This document shows, one piece after another, positions 9,073-18,657 of a stretch of 64,000 bases of DNA. The notes beneath the pieces were generated by a model. That model saw only the letters and a program-made list of their open reading frames with translations. It had not been told where the DNA came from and searched no databases. The stretch is from Hoeflea ulvae. Lineage in GTDB: Bacteria > Pseudomonadota > Alphaproteobacteria > Rhizobiales > Rhizobiaceae. Every line of letters begins with the position of its first letter. The first letter of the stretch is position 1. Both the position numbers and the translations under genes were made by a program. The stretch covers positions 1,867,501 through 1,931,500 of the forward strand of contig NZ_JAOVZQ010000001.1 of the NCBI RefSeq assembly GCF_026619435.1, read 5' to 3'.

Positions 9073-10230
9073 CTACAGCAGGCTCAACTGAACCCCTTCG
9101 CCATGCGGCGGCACGAAGTGATCGGTCCGCAACGGCGATTTTCGCAGATTGAGGCCAAGCCGCTTCGCAGTCAGCTCGAAGCGCCGGGAAATCTGCCAGG
9201 CATAGGGCCCTGTCCCGCGCATCCGAGTGCCGAATTCGGCGTCATAGTCCTTGCCGCCGCGCATCGAGCGGACCAGCGACATCACGTGCCGGTAGCGGTC
9301 CGGGTAATGCCGCAGCAGCCAGTCGCGAAACAGCGGGCTGACTTCGATCGGCAGCCGCAGCATGACATAGCCCGCAGCATCCGCACCCGCCGCCTTGGCG
9401 GAATCGAGAATGCGTTCGATCTCGTGATCATTGAGGCCCGGAATCACCGGTGCCGCCATTACCGAGACCGGAATGCCGGCCTGCGAAAGCGCGCGGATCG
9501 CCTCCAGCCGCTTTTCCGGCGTGGACGCCCGCGGCTCCAGGGTGCGGGCCAGCTTGCGGTCGAGCGTTGTCACCGACAGCGCCACCCGGGCAAGTCCCTT
9601 TGCGGCCATGCGCGACAGGATGTCGATGTCGCGCACCACCAGCGCCGATTTGGTGACGATGCCGACGGGATGGCCGGCCGCTTCCAGCACCTCGAGCAAT
9701 TGCCGGGTGATCCGCCATTGCCGCTCGACCGGCTGGTAGGGGTCGGTGTTGGTGCCGATGGCGATCGGCTGCACCTTGTAGCCCGGCTTCGACAGTTCCC
9801 GCTCCAGAAGCCGCGGCGCGTCGGGCTTGGCAAACAGCTTGGCCTCGAAGTCGACGCCGGCCGACAGCCCCATATAGGCGTGGGTGGGCCGGGCGAAACA
9901 ATAGACGCAGCCATGCTCGCAACCGCGATAGGGATTGATCGAGCGGTCGAAGGACAGGTCCGGCGACTGGTTCTTGGTGATGATGGTGCGCGGCTTTTCG
10001 ATCTGCACTTCGGTCTTGAACGGCGCCAGCTCCTCGAGGCTGCTCCAGCCGTCGTCAAACACCTCGCAGGTGGAGATCTCGAAGCGGCCCGACATGTTGA
10101 GCCCGGCGCCGCGGCCGCGAATGCGGTCATCAGTCAGGCGCATGCCGCTTGCCACAACCTGCGCATCCGCTTCGCCGGCGGTCAGGCCGGGTGCGAAAGC
10201 TGTCTGTTTCAACGTCGAAAGGCTTGGCAT
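9073..10230 (-). CDS. Radical SAM protein, PA0069/SplB-like family
   Basis: A 385-residue protein with the cluster motif C104-x3-C108-x2-C111 in a YRGCEHGCVYC context, followed by the YM/TN(T)DPYQPVE and HPVGIVTKS strands of a TIM-barrel radical SAM fold. The family (PA0069 type, distantly like spore photoproduct lyase) has no proven reaction. The N-terminal GRGAGLNMSGRFE and the late W-Q-I-S-RRFEL motifs are family features. The ATG at 10230 follows GGAGG (antisense CCTCC at 10236-10240), a good ribosome binding site. Substrate unknown. Confidence 0.88.
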   Translation of the reverse strand: MPSLSTLKQTAFAPGLTAGEADAQVVASGMRLTDDRIRGRGAGLNMSGRFEISTCEVFDDGWSSLEELAPFKTEVQIEKPRTIITKNQSPDLSFDRSINPYRGCEHGCVYCFARPTHAYMGLSAGVDFEAKLFAKPDAPRLLERELSKPGYKVQPIAIGTNTDPYQPVERQWRITRQLLEVLEAAGHPVGIVTKSALVVRDIDILSRMAAKGLARVALSVTTLDRKLARTLEPRASTPEKRLEAIRALSQAGIPVSVMAAPVIPGLNDHEIERILDSAKAAGADAAGYVMLRLPIEVSPLFRDWLLRHYPDRYRHVMSLVRSMRGGKDYDAEFGTRMRGTGPYAWQISRRFELTAKRLGLNLRKSPLRTDHFVPPHGEGVQLSLL

Positions 10231-10424
10231 AAGACCTCCATACGCCCCGAAGCGGGGACAAAAAATCTGTGGCGCGGCGAAGAGATGTGCCGGTCAGGTG
10301 ACTATATTCCTATCGCAAAAAACGGAACATAGCAAGAACATTAATCAGCGCACACCAGCGAAACGGAATTGATTAACGGATTCAACCGGCTGGCAACTTG
10401 CCGGCGCTTGATCTAAAAGAACCC

Positions 10425-10940
10425 ATGATCAGCGTTTTCATCGAATGCAGCAATGACGAGAAGGCACTGGCGGTGACGCTGGCAGCGCTTGTCCATGGCG
10501 CGGTCGAGGGTCTTGTCGCCGAAGTGGTGATTCTCGATCGCGGTTCAAGTGACGGCAGCGCCGTTCTCGCCGATGCGGCCGGATGCCGGTTCCTCGACAA
10601 TCCGGATCTGCGCGAAACGGTGGCCTCGGCTCGGGGAGACTGGCTGCTGCTGATCCAGCCGGGCGCACGGCCCTTGCTGGGCTGGGTCGATCATATCGGC
10701 CAGCATATGGCGGTGTCCGAGCAGCCGGCGCGGCTGCGGCCCTCGCGTGAATACAGGCTGCCGTTCTTCAAGCGGTTCGGCCGCCGCGTGTCGGCGCTGG
10801 AACACGGCGTGCTGATGCCAAAACGCCAGGCGATAGCAAATTCCGGATCCGGCCAGACGCTGGAAAGCCTCGGCCGTGGCCTGGCGATGAAGCGGCTCAA
10901 TTGCGAAATCGTCCCGGCCTCGGTGCTGGCGCTGTCCTGA
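10425..10940 (+). CDS. Small glycosyltransferase-like protein (GT2 fold)
   Basis: A 171-residue protein with the start of a GT-A fold: MISVFIECSNDEKALAVTL, then EVVILDRGSSDGSA, the nucleotide-binding strand and DxSxD-like turn, and RGDWLLLIQPGARP in place of the usual DDD/DxD metal site. The DxD motif is not evident (QPGA), and the protein is about half the length of a normal GT2 enzyme, so catalysis is doubtful. The frame is open to a TTG at 10398, but the ATG at 10425 is preferred. It converges on ispE with a 9-bp gap. Confidence 0.7.
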   Translation: MISVFIECSNDEKALAVTLAALVHGAVEGLVAEVVILDRGSSDGSAVLADAAGCRFLDNPDLRETVASARGDWLLLIQPGARPLLGWVDHIGQHMAVSEQPARLRPSREYRLPFFKRFGRRVSALEHGVLMPKRQAIANSGSGQTLESLGRGLAMKRLNCEIVPASVLALS

Positions 10941-10949
10941 CGGCTCAGA

Positions 10950-11843
10950 TCAGCCCGGAGACAGTGTCCGGGTCGCTTCGATGAACCAGCCCGGCCTTGC
11001 CGCCCGCATGTGCTGCGCCGCCGCCTCTGCGGCCTCTGCGGAGGCATAGAGCCCAAAGCAGGTGGCGCCCGAGCCTGACATCCGCGCAAGCAGCGTGCCG
11101 CTGTCAGCAAGCATTGCAAGGCAGACTGAGATATCGGGAACCAGCCGCATTGCCGGAGCCTGCAGATCGTTGCGGGTCTGCGCCAGCCAGTCAATGAACC
11201 CGTCCCTGTCGGCCAGGCTCCCGGGCGCGGGCAGGGCGGCGTTGTCGCGGCGCTCGAGTTTCGAGAAAACAGCTGGTGTCGAGACGCCGACGCGCGGATT
11301 GACGATCACCATGTCGAGCCCGAAGTCCGGTGCAACCGGTTCGAGCCTTTCGCCGATGCCGCGGGCAATCAGCGGTTTTCCGTGCAGGCACATCGGCACG
11401 TCGGCGCCGAGCGAAAGCGCGATCGCCGACAGTGTTTCGGGGGTCGGCGCAAATTTCCAGACCCGGCACAGCGCTTTCAGCGTCGCAGCCGCATCGGCCG
11501 AGCCGCCGCCAATGCCGGAGGCGACGGGAAGCCGCTTGTCGAGCCGGATCCGCACCGCTGCGGCGTCAATGCCGTCACGCAGCGCCGCCGCGCGCAGGGC
11601 GTCACGGGCGCGGACAACCAGATTGGTATGCGCATCCTCGTTCGAAAGGCCGGCGGCTTCCGGCCCGTCGAGATCGAAGCCGTCACGGTCGCAGAGTTCC
11701 ACCGACACCCGGTCGCCCAGATCGGTGAAAACCACCAGGCTTTCGATCAAATGATAGCCGTCCGCCCGCTGTCCGGTGACATGCAGCGCCAGATTGACCT
11801 TCGCCGGCGCCTCAGCCGTGAGCATAAGGCCGCGTGTTGCCAT
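10950..11843 (-). CDS. ispE: 4-diphosphocytidyl-2-C-methyl-D-erythritol kinase
   Basis: A GHMP kinase of about 297 residues that phosphorylates CDP-methylerythritol in the MEP isoprenoid pathway. APAKVNLALHVTG opens the fold, PVASGIGGGSADAAAT is the phosphate-binding motif 2, and MSGSGATCFGLY is motif 3. Starts at 11843 (MATRGL) or 11825 (MLTAEAPAK) are both possible and neither has a clear ribosome binding site. Either one overlaps the 3' end of the upstream TPR gene (stop at 11812-11814), so the two are likely translationally coupled. Together with dxs at 44.6 kb it points to the MEP route. Confidence 0.93.
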   Translation of the reverse strand: MATRGLMLTAEAPAKVNLALHVTGQRADGYHLIESLVVFTDLGDRVSVELCDRDGFDLDGPEAAGLSNEDAHTNLVVRARDALRAAALRDGIDAAAVRIRLDKRLPVASGIGGGSADAAATLKALCRVWKFAPTPETLSAIALSLGADVPMCLHGKPLIARGIGERLEPVAPDFGLDMVIVNPRVGVSTPAVFSKLERRDNAALPAPGSLADRDGFIDWLAQTRNDLQAPAMRLVPDISVCLAMLADSGTLLARMSGSGATCFGLYASAEAAEAAAQHMRAARPGWFIEATRTLSPG

Positions 11844-13755
11844 GCAGCGCAGGTGCGGCGTGGCCGGCCGGGGCCTGCCCGGCATGGCGCGGTTCGCCAT
11901 GGGCCGGCTCAAGCCACGTCTTCTTGTCGGCGCCTGCCCCGTCTGCCTGCGGCAGTGCAGGGGCGCTGTCCTTGGCCCCGCCATTGTCGGCGGCCGGGAT
12001 CGCCGGCTCCAGCGGCGGCAGGCCTTCGTTCAGCTTCAGCTCGATCTTCGGCTTGAGATCTTCCTCGGGATCATTGGCGAGCGCCCGCTTCCACTGAAAC
12101 GTTGCTTCCAGCTCGCGCCCGACACGCCAATAGGCGTCGCCGAGATGATCATTGATGGTCGGGTCCGCCGGCTTGAGTTCGACGGCGCGCTCGAGCTCGC
12201 GCACCGCGTCGTCATATTGCGACAGCCGGTAATGCGCCCAGCCGAGCGAATCGACGATATAGCCGTCATTTGGCCTCAGATCGACGGCGGCACGGATCAT
12301 GTCCATGCCCTCTTCGAGATTGATGTTCATGTCGATCCAGGAATAGCCCAGATAATTCATCACCTGCGGCTGATCCGGATAGAGCTCCAGAGCCCGCTTG
12401 AAATGCGCCTCCGCCTTGGGCCAGTGCTTGAGCCGTTCATTGGCAATGCCGGCCTGGAAGAACAGGTTCCAGTCATTGCGGGTCGGCGCCGGGCCGATCA
12501 CCGAGATGGCGGTCTCGTAGGTCAGGGCCATTTCGACATAGTCCTTGTCCTGCGACAGCACGCTGCCATAGGCCAGATAGCTTCGAATGTCCCGCGGATC
12601 GGATTCGATCAGCGCCTTGAGATGGTCCTTGGCTTCATTGTTGCGGCCCAGATCGGCCAGCGCCAGTCCCAGCTGCAGTTCCGAAACCCGGCGCATCGGC
12701 GAGGTTTTTGGCACCGCTTCATAGATCGCGATGGCATCCTCGGTCTTGCCCAGCCGTTCCTTCAGCCCGCCCAGGATCACCAGGGTCTCGGCATTGGTGG
12801 CGTCAAGCGCCCGTGCGAACTGCAGATAGACCGCAACGGTCTCTTCCGCGCCCTCGCGGTTGAGCGCGCTGCCGAGGGTGAACAGCGCCGCGGCCGCACC
12901 CTGCTGCGCGGTCTTGACGCCGGCTTCCGGCTTGCCGCCGTCCTCGATCAGCTGCTTGAGCGCCGAAAGCGGTGCGTAGCCGGGCGAAAAGGTCTCGCCG
13001 GCCGCAAGCGCGTCCAGCGCCGCGCGTTGGTTTCCGCTGCGCGCTTCCATTCCGGCCAGCGCCATCACGCCGCGGATATAGGTGTCGGGCGCCGCGCCGC
13101 CGCCCTGAGGGTCGGCGATCAGGTCGGTGAAATATTGCCGCGCCACATCCCTCTTGCCCATCGCCTGCGCCATGGCGCCGGCATGGTAGCGGGTAAACAC
13201 CGGATACCAGGGCGGTCCGTCCAGCGCGAGGATGGAGGTAAGCGCGACTTCGCCCTTGCCGTCGCCGAATTCGGCCCAGGCCTTGAGCAGCGTATTGAGC
13301 AGCCGGTCGATCGGATTGCTGTCTTCCGGATCGAGCAGGTTGGCCGCCTTGCGGTATTCGCGCTTGGTGGTTGCCTCGACCATCATCGCCAGCCGCGAGA
13401 CCTGGGCGACCGCCGGGTCATCCTTCATCTCGCGCGCCAGCACGACGCCTTCCGAAAACCGTCCGTCGGTGAACAGCGCCACCATCAGCCGCTGCTTGAT
13501 GTCGGTGTTGTCCGGGTCGAACTCCAGCGCCTTGCGGTAGAATTCGATCGCCCGGCCGGTGTCATTGTCGACATCGGCCGTCTGACCGGCGAGAAATGCG
13601 CCTGCAAAGCCGAGAAAATTGGGTTGCTGTTCTTCGGCCTGCTCGGGCGCTTCCGAAGCCGCCTGGCTGGCCGATGGCATCAATGTCCCGCTCAGGGTGA
13701 CAAACACGCCCAGCGCTACGCTGGCCGCAAACCGGGCTGTCATTTTTCGCCGCAT
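11812..13755 (-). CDS. Exported tetratricopeptide-repeat protein
   Basis: A 647-residue protein with a Sec signal peptide (residues 1-32, cleavage after ASQAA) and TPR units through most of its length; the clearest are at about 70-105, 430-470 and 500-570 (for example YLGYSWIDMN and DSLGWAHYRL). An acidic, Pro-rich C-terminal tail follows. Similar rhizobial proteins are lipoprotein-like or periplasmic and sit upstream of ispE. The ATG at 13755 has AGGCAGGA upstream and gives MRRKMTARF as a signal peptide start. The 3' end overlaps ispE. A scaffold role in the envelope is inferred; no enzymatic domain is seen. Confidence 0.8.
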   Translation of the reverse strand: MRRKMTARFAASVALGVFVTLSGTLMPSASQAASEAPEQAEEQQPNFLGFAGAFLAGQTADVDNDTGRAIEFYRKALEFDPDNTDIKQRLMVALFTDGRFSEGVVLAREMKDDPAVAQVSRLAMMVEATTKREYRKAANLLDPEDSNPIDRLLNTLLKAWAEFGDGKGEVALTSILALDGPPWYPVFTRYHAGAMAQAMGKRDVARQYFTDLIADPQGGGAAPDTYIRGVMALAGMEARSGNQRAALDALAAGETFSPGYAPLSALKQLIEDGGKPEAGVKTAQQGAAAALFTLGSALNREGAEETVAVYLQFARALDATNAETLVILGGLKERLGKTEDAIAIYEAVPKTSPMRRVSELQLGLALADLGRNNEAKDHLKALIESDPRDIRSYLAYGSVLSQDKDYVEMALTYETAISVIGPAPTRNDWNLFFQAGIANERLKHWPKAEAHFKRALELYPDQPQVMNYLGYSWIDMNINLEEGMDMIRAAVDLRPNDGYIVDSLGWAHYRLSQYDDAVRELERAVELKPADPTINDHLGDAYWRVGRELEATFQWKRALANDPEEDLKPKIELKLNEGLPPLEPAIPAADNGGAKDSAPALPQADGAGADKKTWLEPAHGEPRHAGQAPAGHAAPALHGNTRPYAHG

Positions 13756-13879
13756 CAAGTCCTGCCTCACGTTCAATTTTGGCCATGCTTCAGCCAGTTG
13801 CCGAAGCACATTTGCCCAACACAATGGCTTTTTTGGCGCAGGGCGGCAAGGCCGGAGCCCCCGGCCGTTTCAACGCGCG

Positions 13880-14896
13880 TCAGCCGGCGCGGTTGACGCA
13901 GAATGCGATGACTTCCAAGAGCGCCGCCTTTTCCTCGGTGTCGGGCAGCGGCGCCAGCGCGTCGCGCGCGATTGAGGCATAATGCTCGGCCCGGGCGGTG
14001 GTGTCCTTCAGGCTGCCATATTTGGCAATCAGGCCCTTGGCCTTTTCCAGCGCCTGGTCATCGCTGTTTCCGCCTTCCACCGCATCGCGCCAGAAGGCGC
14101 GCTCCGATTCGGTGCCGCGGCGATAGGCCAGCACCACCGGCAGGGTGATCTTGCCTTCGCGGAAGTCGTCGCCGACATTCTTGCCCAGGTCATGCGCCGA
14201 TCCGCCATAGTCGAGCACATCATCGATGAGCTGGAACGCCAGGCCCAGATTCATGCCGTAGGATCTCAGCGCATTGCGCTCGGCCTTGCCCACCCCGGCG
14301 ATGATCGGTCCGACCTCGCAGGCGGCCGAAAACAGCGCTGCGGTCTTGGACTTGATGACGGCCAGATAATCATCTTCCGTCGTTTCCATGTTCTTGGCGA
14401 CCGACAATTGCAGCACTTCGCCCTCGGCAATCACCGAGGCTGCGGTCGACAGCACGTCCAGCGCTTCCAGCGAACCCACCTCGACCATCATCCGGAAAGC
14501 CTGGCCGAGCAGGAAGTCGCCCACCAGCACGCTGGCCTGGTTGCCCCAGATCATCCGCGCCGTCGAGCGGCCGCGCCTGAGGTCGCTCTCGTCCACCACA
14601 TCATCATGCAGCAGCGTTGCCGTGTGCATGAATTCCACCGATGTGGCGAGCTTGACGTGGTGTTCGCCGGTGTAGCCGAACATGGTCGCCGCGGCCAGGG
14701 TCAGCATCGGCCGGAGCCGCTTGCCGCCGGATGAAATCAGGTGGTTTGCCACCTCCGGGATCATCGCCACATCGGAGCCTGCCTTGGACAGAATCAGCTG
14801 ATTGACGCGCTCCATGTCGCCGCGGGTCTTGGCGACCAGCGGTTTGACGGATGCGTCCCTGTGTTTTCCATCTTCCAGTGATATGACTACGCCCAA
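13880..14896 (-). CDS. ispB: Long-chain polyprenyl diphosphate synthase (octaprenyl/decaprenyl type)
   Basis: A trans-prenyltransferase of 338 residues that builds the side chain of ubiquinone. The first Asp-rich motif is LLHDDVVDESDLRRG and the second is QLIDDVLDYGG; GGKRLRPML is the IPP-binding segment. The open frame extends to 14956, but the TTG at 14896 has AGGAG at nine bases and matches the usual rhizobial start GVVI-LE, so I take TTG. It pairs functionally with ubiA at 30.6 kb. Product chain length (likely decaprenyl in this group) cannot be read from the sequence. Confidence 0.93.
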   Translation of the reverse strand: MGVVISLEDGKHRDASVKPLVAKTRGDMERVNQLILSKAGSDVAMIPEVANHLISSGGKRLRPMLTLAAATMFGYTGEHHVKLATSVEFMHTATLLHDDVVDESDLRRGRSTARMIWGNQASVLVGDFLLGQAFRMMVEVGSLEALDVLSTAASVIAEGEVLQLSVAKNMETTEDDYLAVIKSKTAALFSAACEVGPIIAGVGKAERNALRSYGMNLGLAFQLIDDVLDYGGSAHDLGKNVGDDFREGKITLPVVLAYRRGTESERAFWRDAVEGGNSDDQALEKAKGLIAKYGSLKDTTARAEHYASIARDALAPLPDTEEKAALLEVIAFCVNRAG

Positions 14897-15028
14897 GGGT
14901 CCAGACTCCTGTTCTGACTTTGCGGGCACAATATTCAGCGCTTCCCATGACGGCAAGCGGCGATTTGGCGCGGATGGGGGTTGATAACTGATACGTTCGG
15001 ATCAACAAAAGAATATTGAGGAGAAACG

Positions 15029-15274
15029 ATGCACGATCTCATCCGTACCAATGACCCCGTCCTGATCTCTTTCGTAGAAAGCCTGATGCGCGATGCCGGC
15101 ATTGGCTGCATGGTCGCCGACAGCGGCATGAGCATTCTCGAGGGGTCGGTCGGCGTGATCCCGCGGCGGATCCTGATCGATCCGGAGCAGGCCAGCCAGG
15201 CCCGGCGCATCGTCATCGATGCCGGGCTGGAAAACGAACTCCGGCCCTGGAACGACCGTGACGCGGCAGGCTGA
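15029..15274 (+). CDS. DUF2007 small protein
   Basis: An 81-residue protein with the compact DUF2007 fold: ELI/HDLIRTNDPVLISFVESLM, then the Gly-rich strand and IPRRILIDPEQASQARRIV. Members are called putative signal-transducing proteins but have no proven function. A strong TTGAGGAGA ribosome binding site precedes the ATG. The stop overlaps the GTG start of the methyltransferase gene by 17 bp, so the two are probably co-translated. It is divergent from the polyprenyl synthase gene (132 bp). Confidence 0.85.
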   Translation: MHDLIRTNDPVLISFVESLMRDAGIGCMVADSGMSILEGSVGVIPRRILIDPEQASQARRIVIDAGLENELRPWNDRDAAG

Positions 15275-16142
15275 TCAAGGCGGCGCGCAGCCCGTTCCGG
15301 ACAGTTCCGGCACCGGATCGGCAGGCGCCCGCACAGATGCCGGGGACGACCGGCCGGGCTTTTCGGTCGATGCCTTTCACAATGGCGGATTCCATCTCGT
15401 GCAGCCGCTGGGCTCCGGGCACCGCGCCGGCATGGACGCCATGCTGTTGGCTGCAACCGTTCCCGACGGCGCCAGCGGCGTCCTGGCCGATCTCGGCTCG
15501 GGCGCCGGCGCCGCCGGTCTTGCCGCCGCCACGCGCCTGCCTGGGCTTGGCGTGGTGCTGGTGGAGCGCGCGCCGGCGATGGCCGATTGCGCACGGCGCT
15601 CGCTGGCCCTTGTCGAAAACGCCCATCTCGCCGCCCGGGCCGAGGTCATCGAAGCCGATGTCGCGCTCAGCGGCAACCAGCGCCGCAGCGCCGGTCTTGC
15701 AGACCATGCCTTTGATTATGTGATCATGAATCCGCCGTTCAATTCGGGCCGGGACCGGCAGACACCCGATCCGCTGAAGGCTCAGGCGCATGCCATGGAC
15801 AGCGAGGATCTATTCGAGCGCTGGCTGCGGACCGCGGGTGCGATCCTCAAGCCCGCCGGCCAGGTCTCGGTCATTGCCCGTCCCGAATCAGTGTCCGATA
15901 TTCTCAATGCGCTGGGCCGGCGCTTCGGCGCCGTCGAAATCACGCCGGTCTGTCCGCGCCACGGCACCGATGCGATCCGCATCCTCGTCACCGCGATCAA
16001 GGGCAGCCGCGCCCGGCTGTGCTTTCGCGACCGGATTGTGGTTCATGCCGGTCCGGGAAACGAATTTTCCGACCAGATGATCGCGCTTGCCAATGGCCGG
16101 TCCGCCTGGCCCCGCCGCCGCAGCCCAGGCGCGCCAAAATAG
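15258..16142 (+). CDS. N6-adenine methyltransferase, TrmN6-like
   Basis: A class I SAM-dependent methyltransferase of about 294 residues. DLGSGAGAAGLAAA is the SAM loop and NPPFN is the catalytic motif of N6-adenine enzymes; the family includes tRNA1(Val) A37 methyltransferase. The initial segment to about residue 40 is variable and low in structure. The GTG at 15258 lies inside the end of the DUF2007 gene and gives normal length; no ATG is nearer than the SAM fold. The exact RNA target is inferred from family. Confidence 0.82.
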   Translation: MTRQADQGGAQPVPDSSGTGSAGARTDAGDDRPGFSVDAFHNGGFHLVQPLGSGHRAGMDAMLLAATVPDGASGVLADLGSGAGAAGLAAATRLPGLGVVLVERAPAMADCARRSLALVENAHLAARAEVIEADVALSGNQRRSAGLADHAFDYVIMNPPFNSGRDRQTPDPLKAQAHAMDSEDLFERWLRTAGAILKPAGQVSVIARPESVSDILNALGRRFGAVEITPVCPRHGTDAIRILVTAIKGSRARLCFRDRIVVHAGPGNEFSDQMIALANGRSAWPRRRSPGAPK

Positions 16143-16259
16143 TCGTTTCGGTCATTCCGGATGCCATAGCGCCATTGCACTTGGGCGGAAAGTGCATACA
16201 TGATTCCGGGCCTGCTCATGCCCGTGAAGCCAGGCCGCTGCCAACAGGAACGATTCGTC

Positions 16260-17116
16260 ATGGTCTCTATGAATTCTTTTTCCCCGCCCGTTTCCGCAAG
16301 GATGTCACCGTCATCCCGGTGGTGCGGCTGCACGGGGCGATCATGGCGGGTGGCAACCAGTTTCGCCAGAACCTCAACATCGCCACCGTCGCGCCGCTGC
16401 TGGCGCGCGCCTTCGCCGACAAGCGGGCCCCGGCTGTCGCCATCATGATCAATTCGCCGGGCGGCTCTCCGGTGCAGTCGCGGCTGATCTACAAGCGCAT
16501 TCGCGATCTCGCCGCCGAGAAGAACAAGAAGGTGCTGATGTTTGTCGAGGATGTGGCAGCCTCCGGCGGCTACATGATTGCCTGCGCCGGCGACGAGATC
16601 ATCGCCGATCCGTCCTCGGTCGTCGGCTCGATCGGGGTGATTTCCGCCGGCTTCGGCTTCACCGGCCTGATCGACAAGATCGGCGTCGAGCGCCGGGTCT
16701 ATACCGCGGGCGAGAACAAGTCGCTGCTTGACCCGTTCAAGCCGGAAAATCCCGAGGATATCGCCTATCTCAAGGAGCTTCAGCTTGAAATCCACCAGGT
16801 CTTCATCGATCTGGTCAAGCAGGGCCGTGGCGCGCGCCTGGGCGATGACCCGGACCTGTTCACCGGACGGTTCTGGACCGGCATCCGCGGCAAGGAGCTT
16901 GGCCTGGTCGACGAGCTGGGCGACCTTCGTTCGGCCCTGCGCGCCCGCTATGGCGACAAGGTCAAGACCCGGCTGATCACGCCGCAGCGCGGCCTGTTCG
17001 GCCGCCGGGTGCCCGGTGTCAGCACGGGCATGGCCGCCGGCGCCCTTGCAGGGATCGGCGAAGCAGGATTGAATACGCTGGAAGAACGCGCACTCTGGTC
17101 GCGTTACGGGCTTTAG
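16260..17116 (+). CDS. S49 family peptidase (SppA-like), start codons out of frame
   Basis: A serine peptidase of about 285 residues, related to signal peptide peptidase SppA, with one catalytic core. VEDVAASGGYMIACAGDE holds the nucleophile Ser and AGENKSLLDPF holds the likely general-base Lys; INSPGGSP is the oxyanion-side motif. The core frame (codons at 16262, 16265 and on) has no ATG, GTG or TTG between 16019 and the body of the domain. An ATG with AGGAA upstream lies at 16260, but it is in the +1 frame; one extra base in the T5 run at 16277-16281 would join it to FFPARFRK. See findings. The core is intact and looks under selection. Confidence 0.82.
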
Positions 17117-17242
17117 GGCCTGGTGCATGCCGCGTTCACATGGATCCGTTCGAGCGATCATGTATATGCGTCAGTTCAGGGAGTGACAGCGTCCTGTGCG
17201 CGTCCAGCCGGACGCGCGGCGCTTTAGGGAGAGGACCGCAAG

Positions 17243-17434
17243 ATGCCGCAATTGTTTCTGCTTGCCGCCGTGGGTGCTGTCGCCTGGCTCGGCTACAAGC
17301 GTTTCCTCTCCGAGGCCGAGCGCGTCAACGCCCGGGTGAGGGACGCGGAAAAGGAAACCCGGACCGGCGCCCAGGGCACGCTGATCGAGGATCCCGAAAC
17401 CGGTGAATACCGGCTGCGCAAACCCGACGAATAG
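17243..17434 (+). CDS. Small membrane-anchored protein, unknown
   Basis: A 63-residue protein with one N-terminal hydrophobic helix (residues 3-17, LFLLAAVGAVAWLGY) and a charged tail with the LIEDPETGEYRL segment. Strong GGGAGAGGA upstream supports translation. The tail resembles small conserved rhizobial proteins that carry a 'DP.TG.Y' repeat, but I cannot name a function. It lies between the S49 peptidase and glyQ on the same strand. Confidence 0.7.
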   Translation: MPQLFLLAAVGAVAWLGYKRFLSEAERVNARVRDAEKETRTGAQGTLIEDPETGEYRLRKPDE

Positions 17435-17572
17435 GGCCGGGAACCGGTGCCGATGATGCGCTTGGCCGGGACGCGGACTTGACCACCAAGACCCGGCGTG
17501 GCACCTGTCGCCGCACTTCTAGGCCGCCTCAGACGCGGCGTGATGAGACCGCGCACCATCCGGACCAATGCC

Positions 17573-18526
17573 ATGACACAAGAACTTCCCGATCACATGC
17601 AGCCCACCCGTTCGTTTCAGGCGCTGATTCTCGCGCTGCACCGCTACTGGGCCGATTATGGCTGCGTCGTGCTCCAGCCCTATGACATGGAAGTCGGCGC
17701 CGGCACCTTTCACCCGGCTACCACCCTGCGCGCGCTCGGGCCAAAACCCTGGAACGCCGCCTATGTGCAGCCTTCGCGCCGGCCGAAGGATGGCCGCTAT
17801 GGTGAAAACCCCAACCGGCTGCAGCATTATTACCAGTACCAGGTGATCCTCAAGCCCAACCCGTCCAACCTGCAGGAGCTCTATCTCGGCTCGCTCGCCG
17901 CCATCGGCATCGATCCGCTGCTGCATGACATACGCTTTGTCGAGGACGACTGGGAAAGCCCGACGCTCGGCGCCTGGGGCCTTGGTTGGGAGTGCTGGTG
18001 CGACGGCATGGAAGTCAGCCAGTTCACCTATTTCCAGCAGGTCTGCGGCATCGAATGCGCACCTGTCGCCGGCGAACTGACCTATGGCCTCGAACGGTTG
18101 GCAATGTATGTCCAGGGCGTCGACAATGTCTATGACCTCAATTTCAACGGCCGCGAAGGCGCCGAGAAGGTTACCTATGGCGATGTCTTCCTGCAGGCCG
18201 AGCAGGAATATTCGCGCTACAATTTCGAGATCGCCGACACCGCCATCCTGCTCAAGCATTTCGAAGACGCCGAAAAGGAATGCGAAGCCATTCTCAAGGC
18301 CGGCGCACCTTCGGAACCCGGCGCGCTGCACAAATGCGTGCTGCCGGCCTATGACCAGTGCATCAAGGCAAGCCATGTCTTCAACCTGCTTGATGCCCGC
18401 GGCGTCATCTCGGTGACCGAGCGCCAGGGCTATATCCTGCGCGTGCGCAACCTGTCGCGCCAGTGCGGCGAAGCCTTCTTGCTCACCGATGCCGGCGGCG
18501 CCAATTTCCTGCAGGCCGCCGAATAG
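17573..18526 (+). CDS. glyQ: Glycyl-tRNA synthetase alpha subunit
   Basis: The catalytic class II subunit of the bacterial (alphabeta)2 glycyl-tRNA synthetase, 317 residues. Recognisable motifs: [19 protein letters not shown] at the start, [16 protein letters not shown], the [17 protein letters not shown] motif 2 region, and [14 protein letters not shown] near motif 3. The open frame continues upstream to 17498, but the ATG at 17573 gives the standard length; the ATG at 17597 is an alternative. Its partner glyS lies 7 kb downstream, past six unrelated genes. This is looser than the glyQ-glyS adjacency of many bacteria. Confidence 0.97.
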   Translation: MTQELPDHMQPTRSFQALILALHRYWADYGCVVLQPYDMEVGAGTFHPATTLRALGPKPWNAAYVQPSRRPKDGRYGENPNRLQHYYQYQVILKPNPSNLQELYLGSLAAIGIDPLLHDIRFVEDDWESPTLGAWGLGWECWCDGMEVSQFTYFQQVCGIECAPVAGELTYGLERLAMYVQGVDNVYDLNFNGREGAEKVTYGDVFLQAEQEYSRYNFEIADTAILLKHFEDAEKECEAILKAGAPSEPGALHKCVLPAYDQCIKASHVFNLLDARGVISVTERQGYILRVRNLSRQCGEAFLLTDAGGANFLQAAE

Positions 18527-18657
18527 CTCGACACGGATTGAAGTGGTTGGGCACAGGTGAGCCATTGCGCCGGGATGTGCCTGCGGCCTGATGCGCGTGC
18601 GCAACCCGCATCGCTCTGTTATCCTGCTGTCCGGGAGGACCAGACAGGAGAAGACCG

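Noticed and set aside
11776..13896. A 706-codon plus-strand frame
   Set aside because: It is the mirror of the TPR protein gene on the minus strand, which has a signal peptide and TPR motifs. The plus-strand product is Arg/Gly/His-rich and has no domain.
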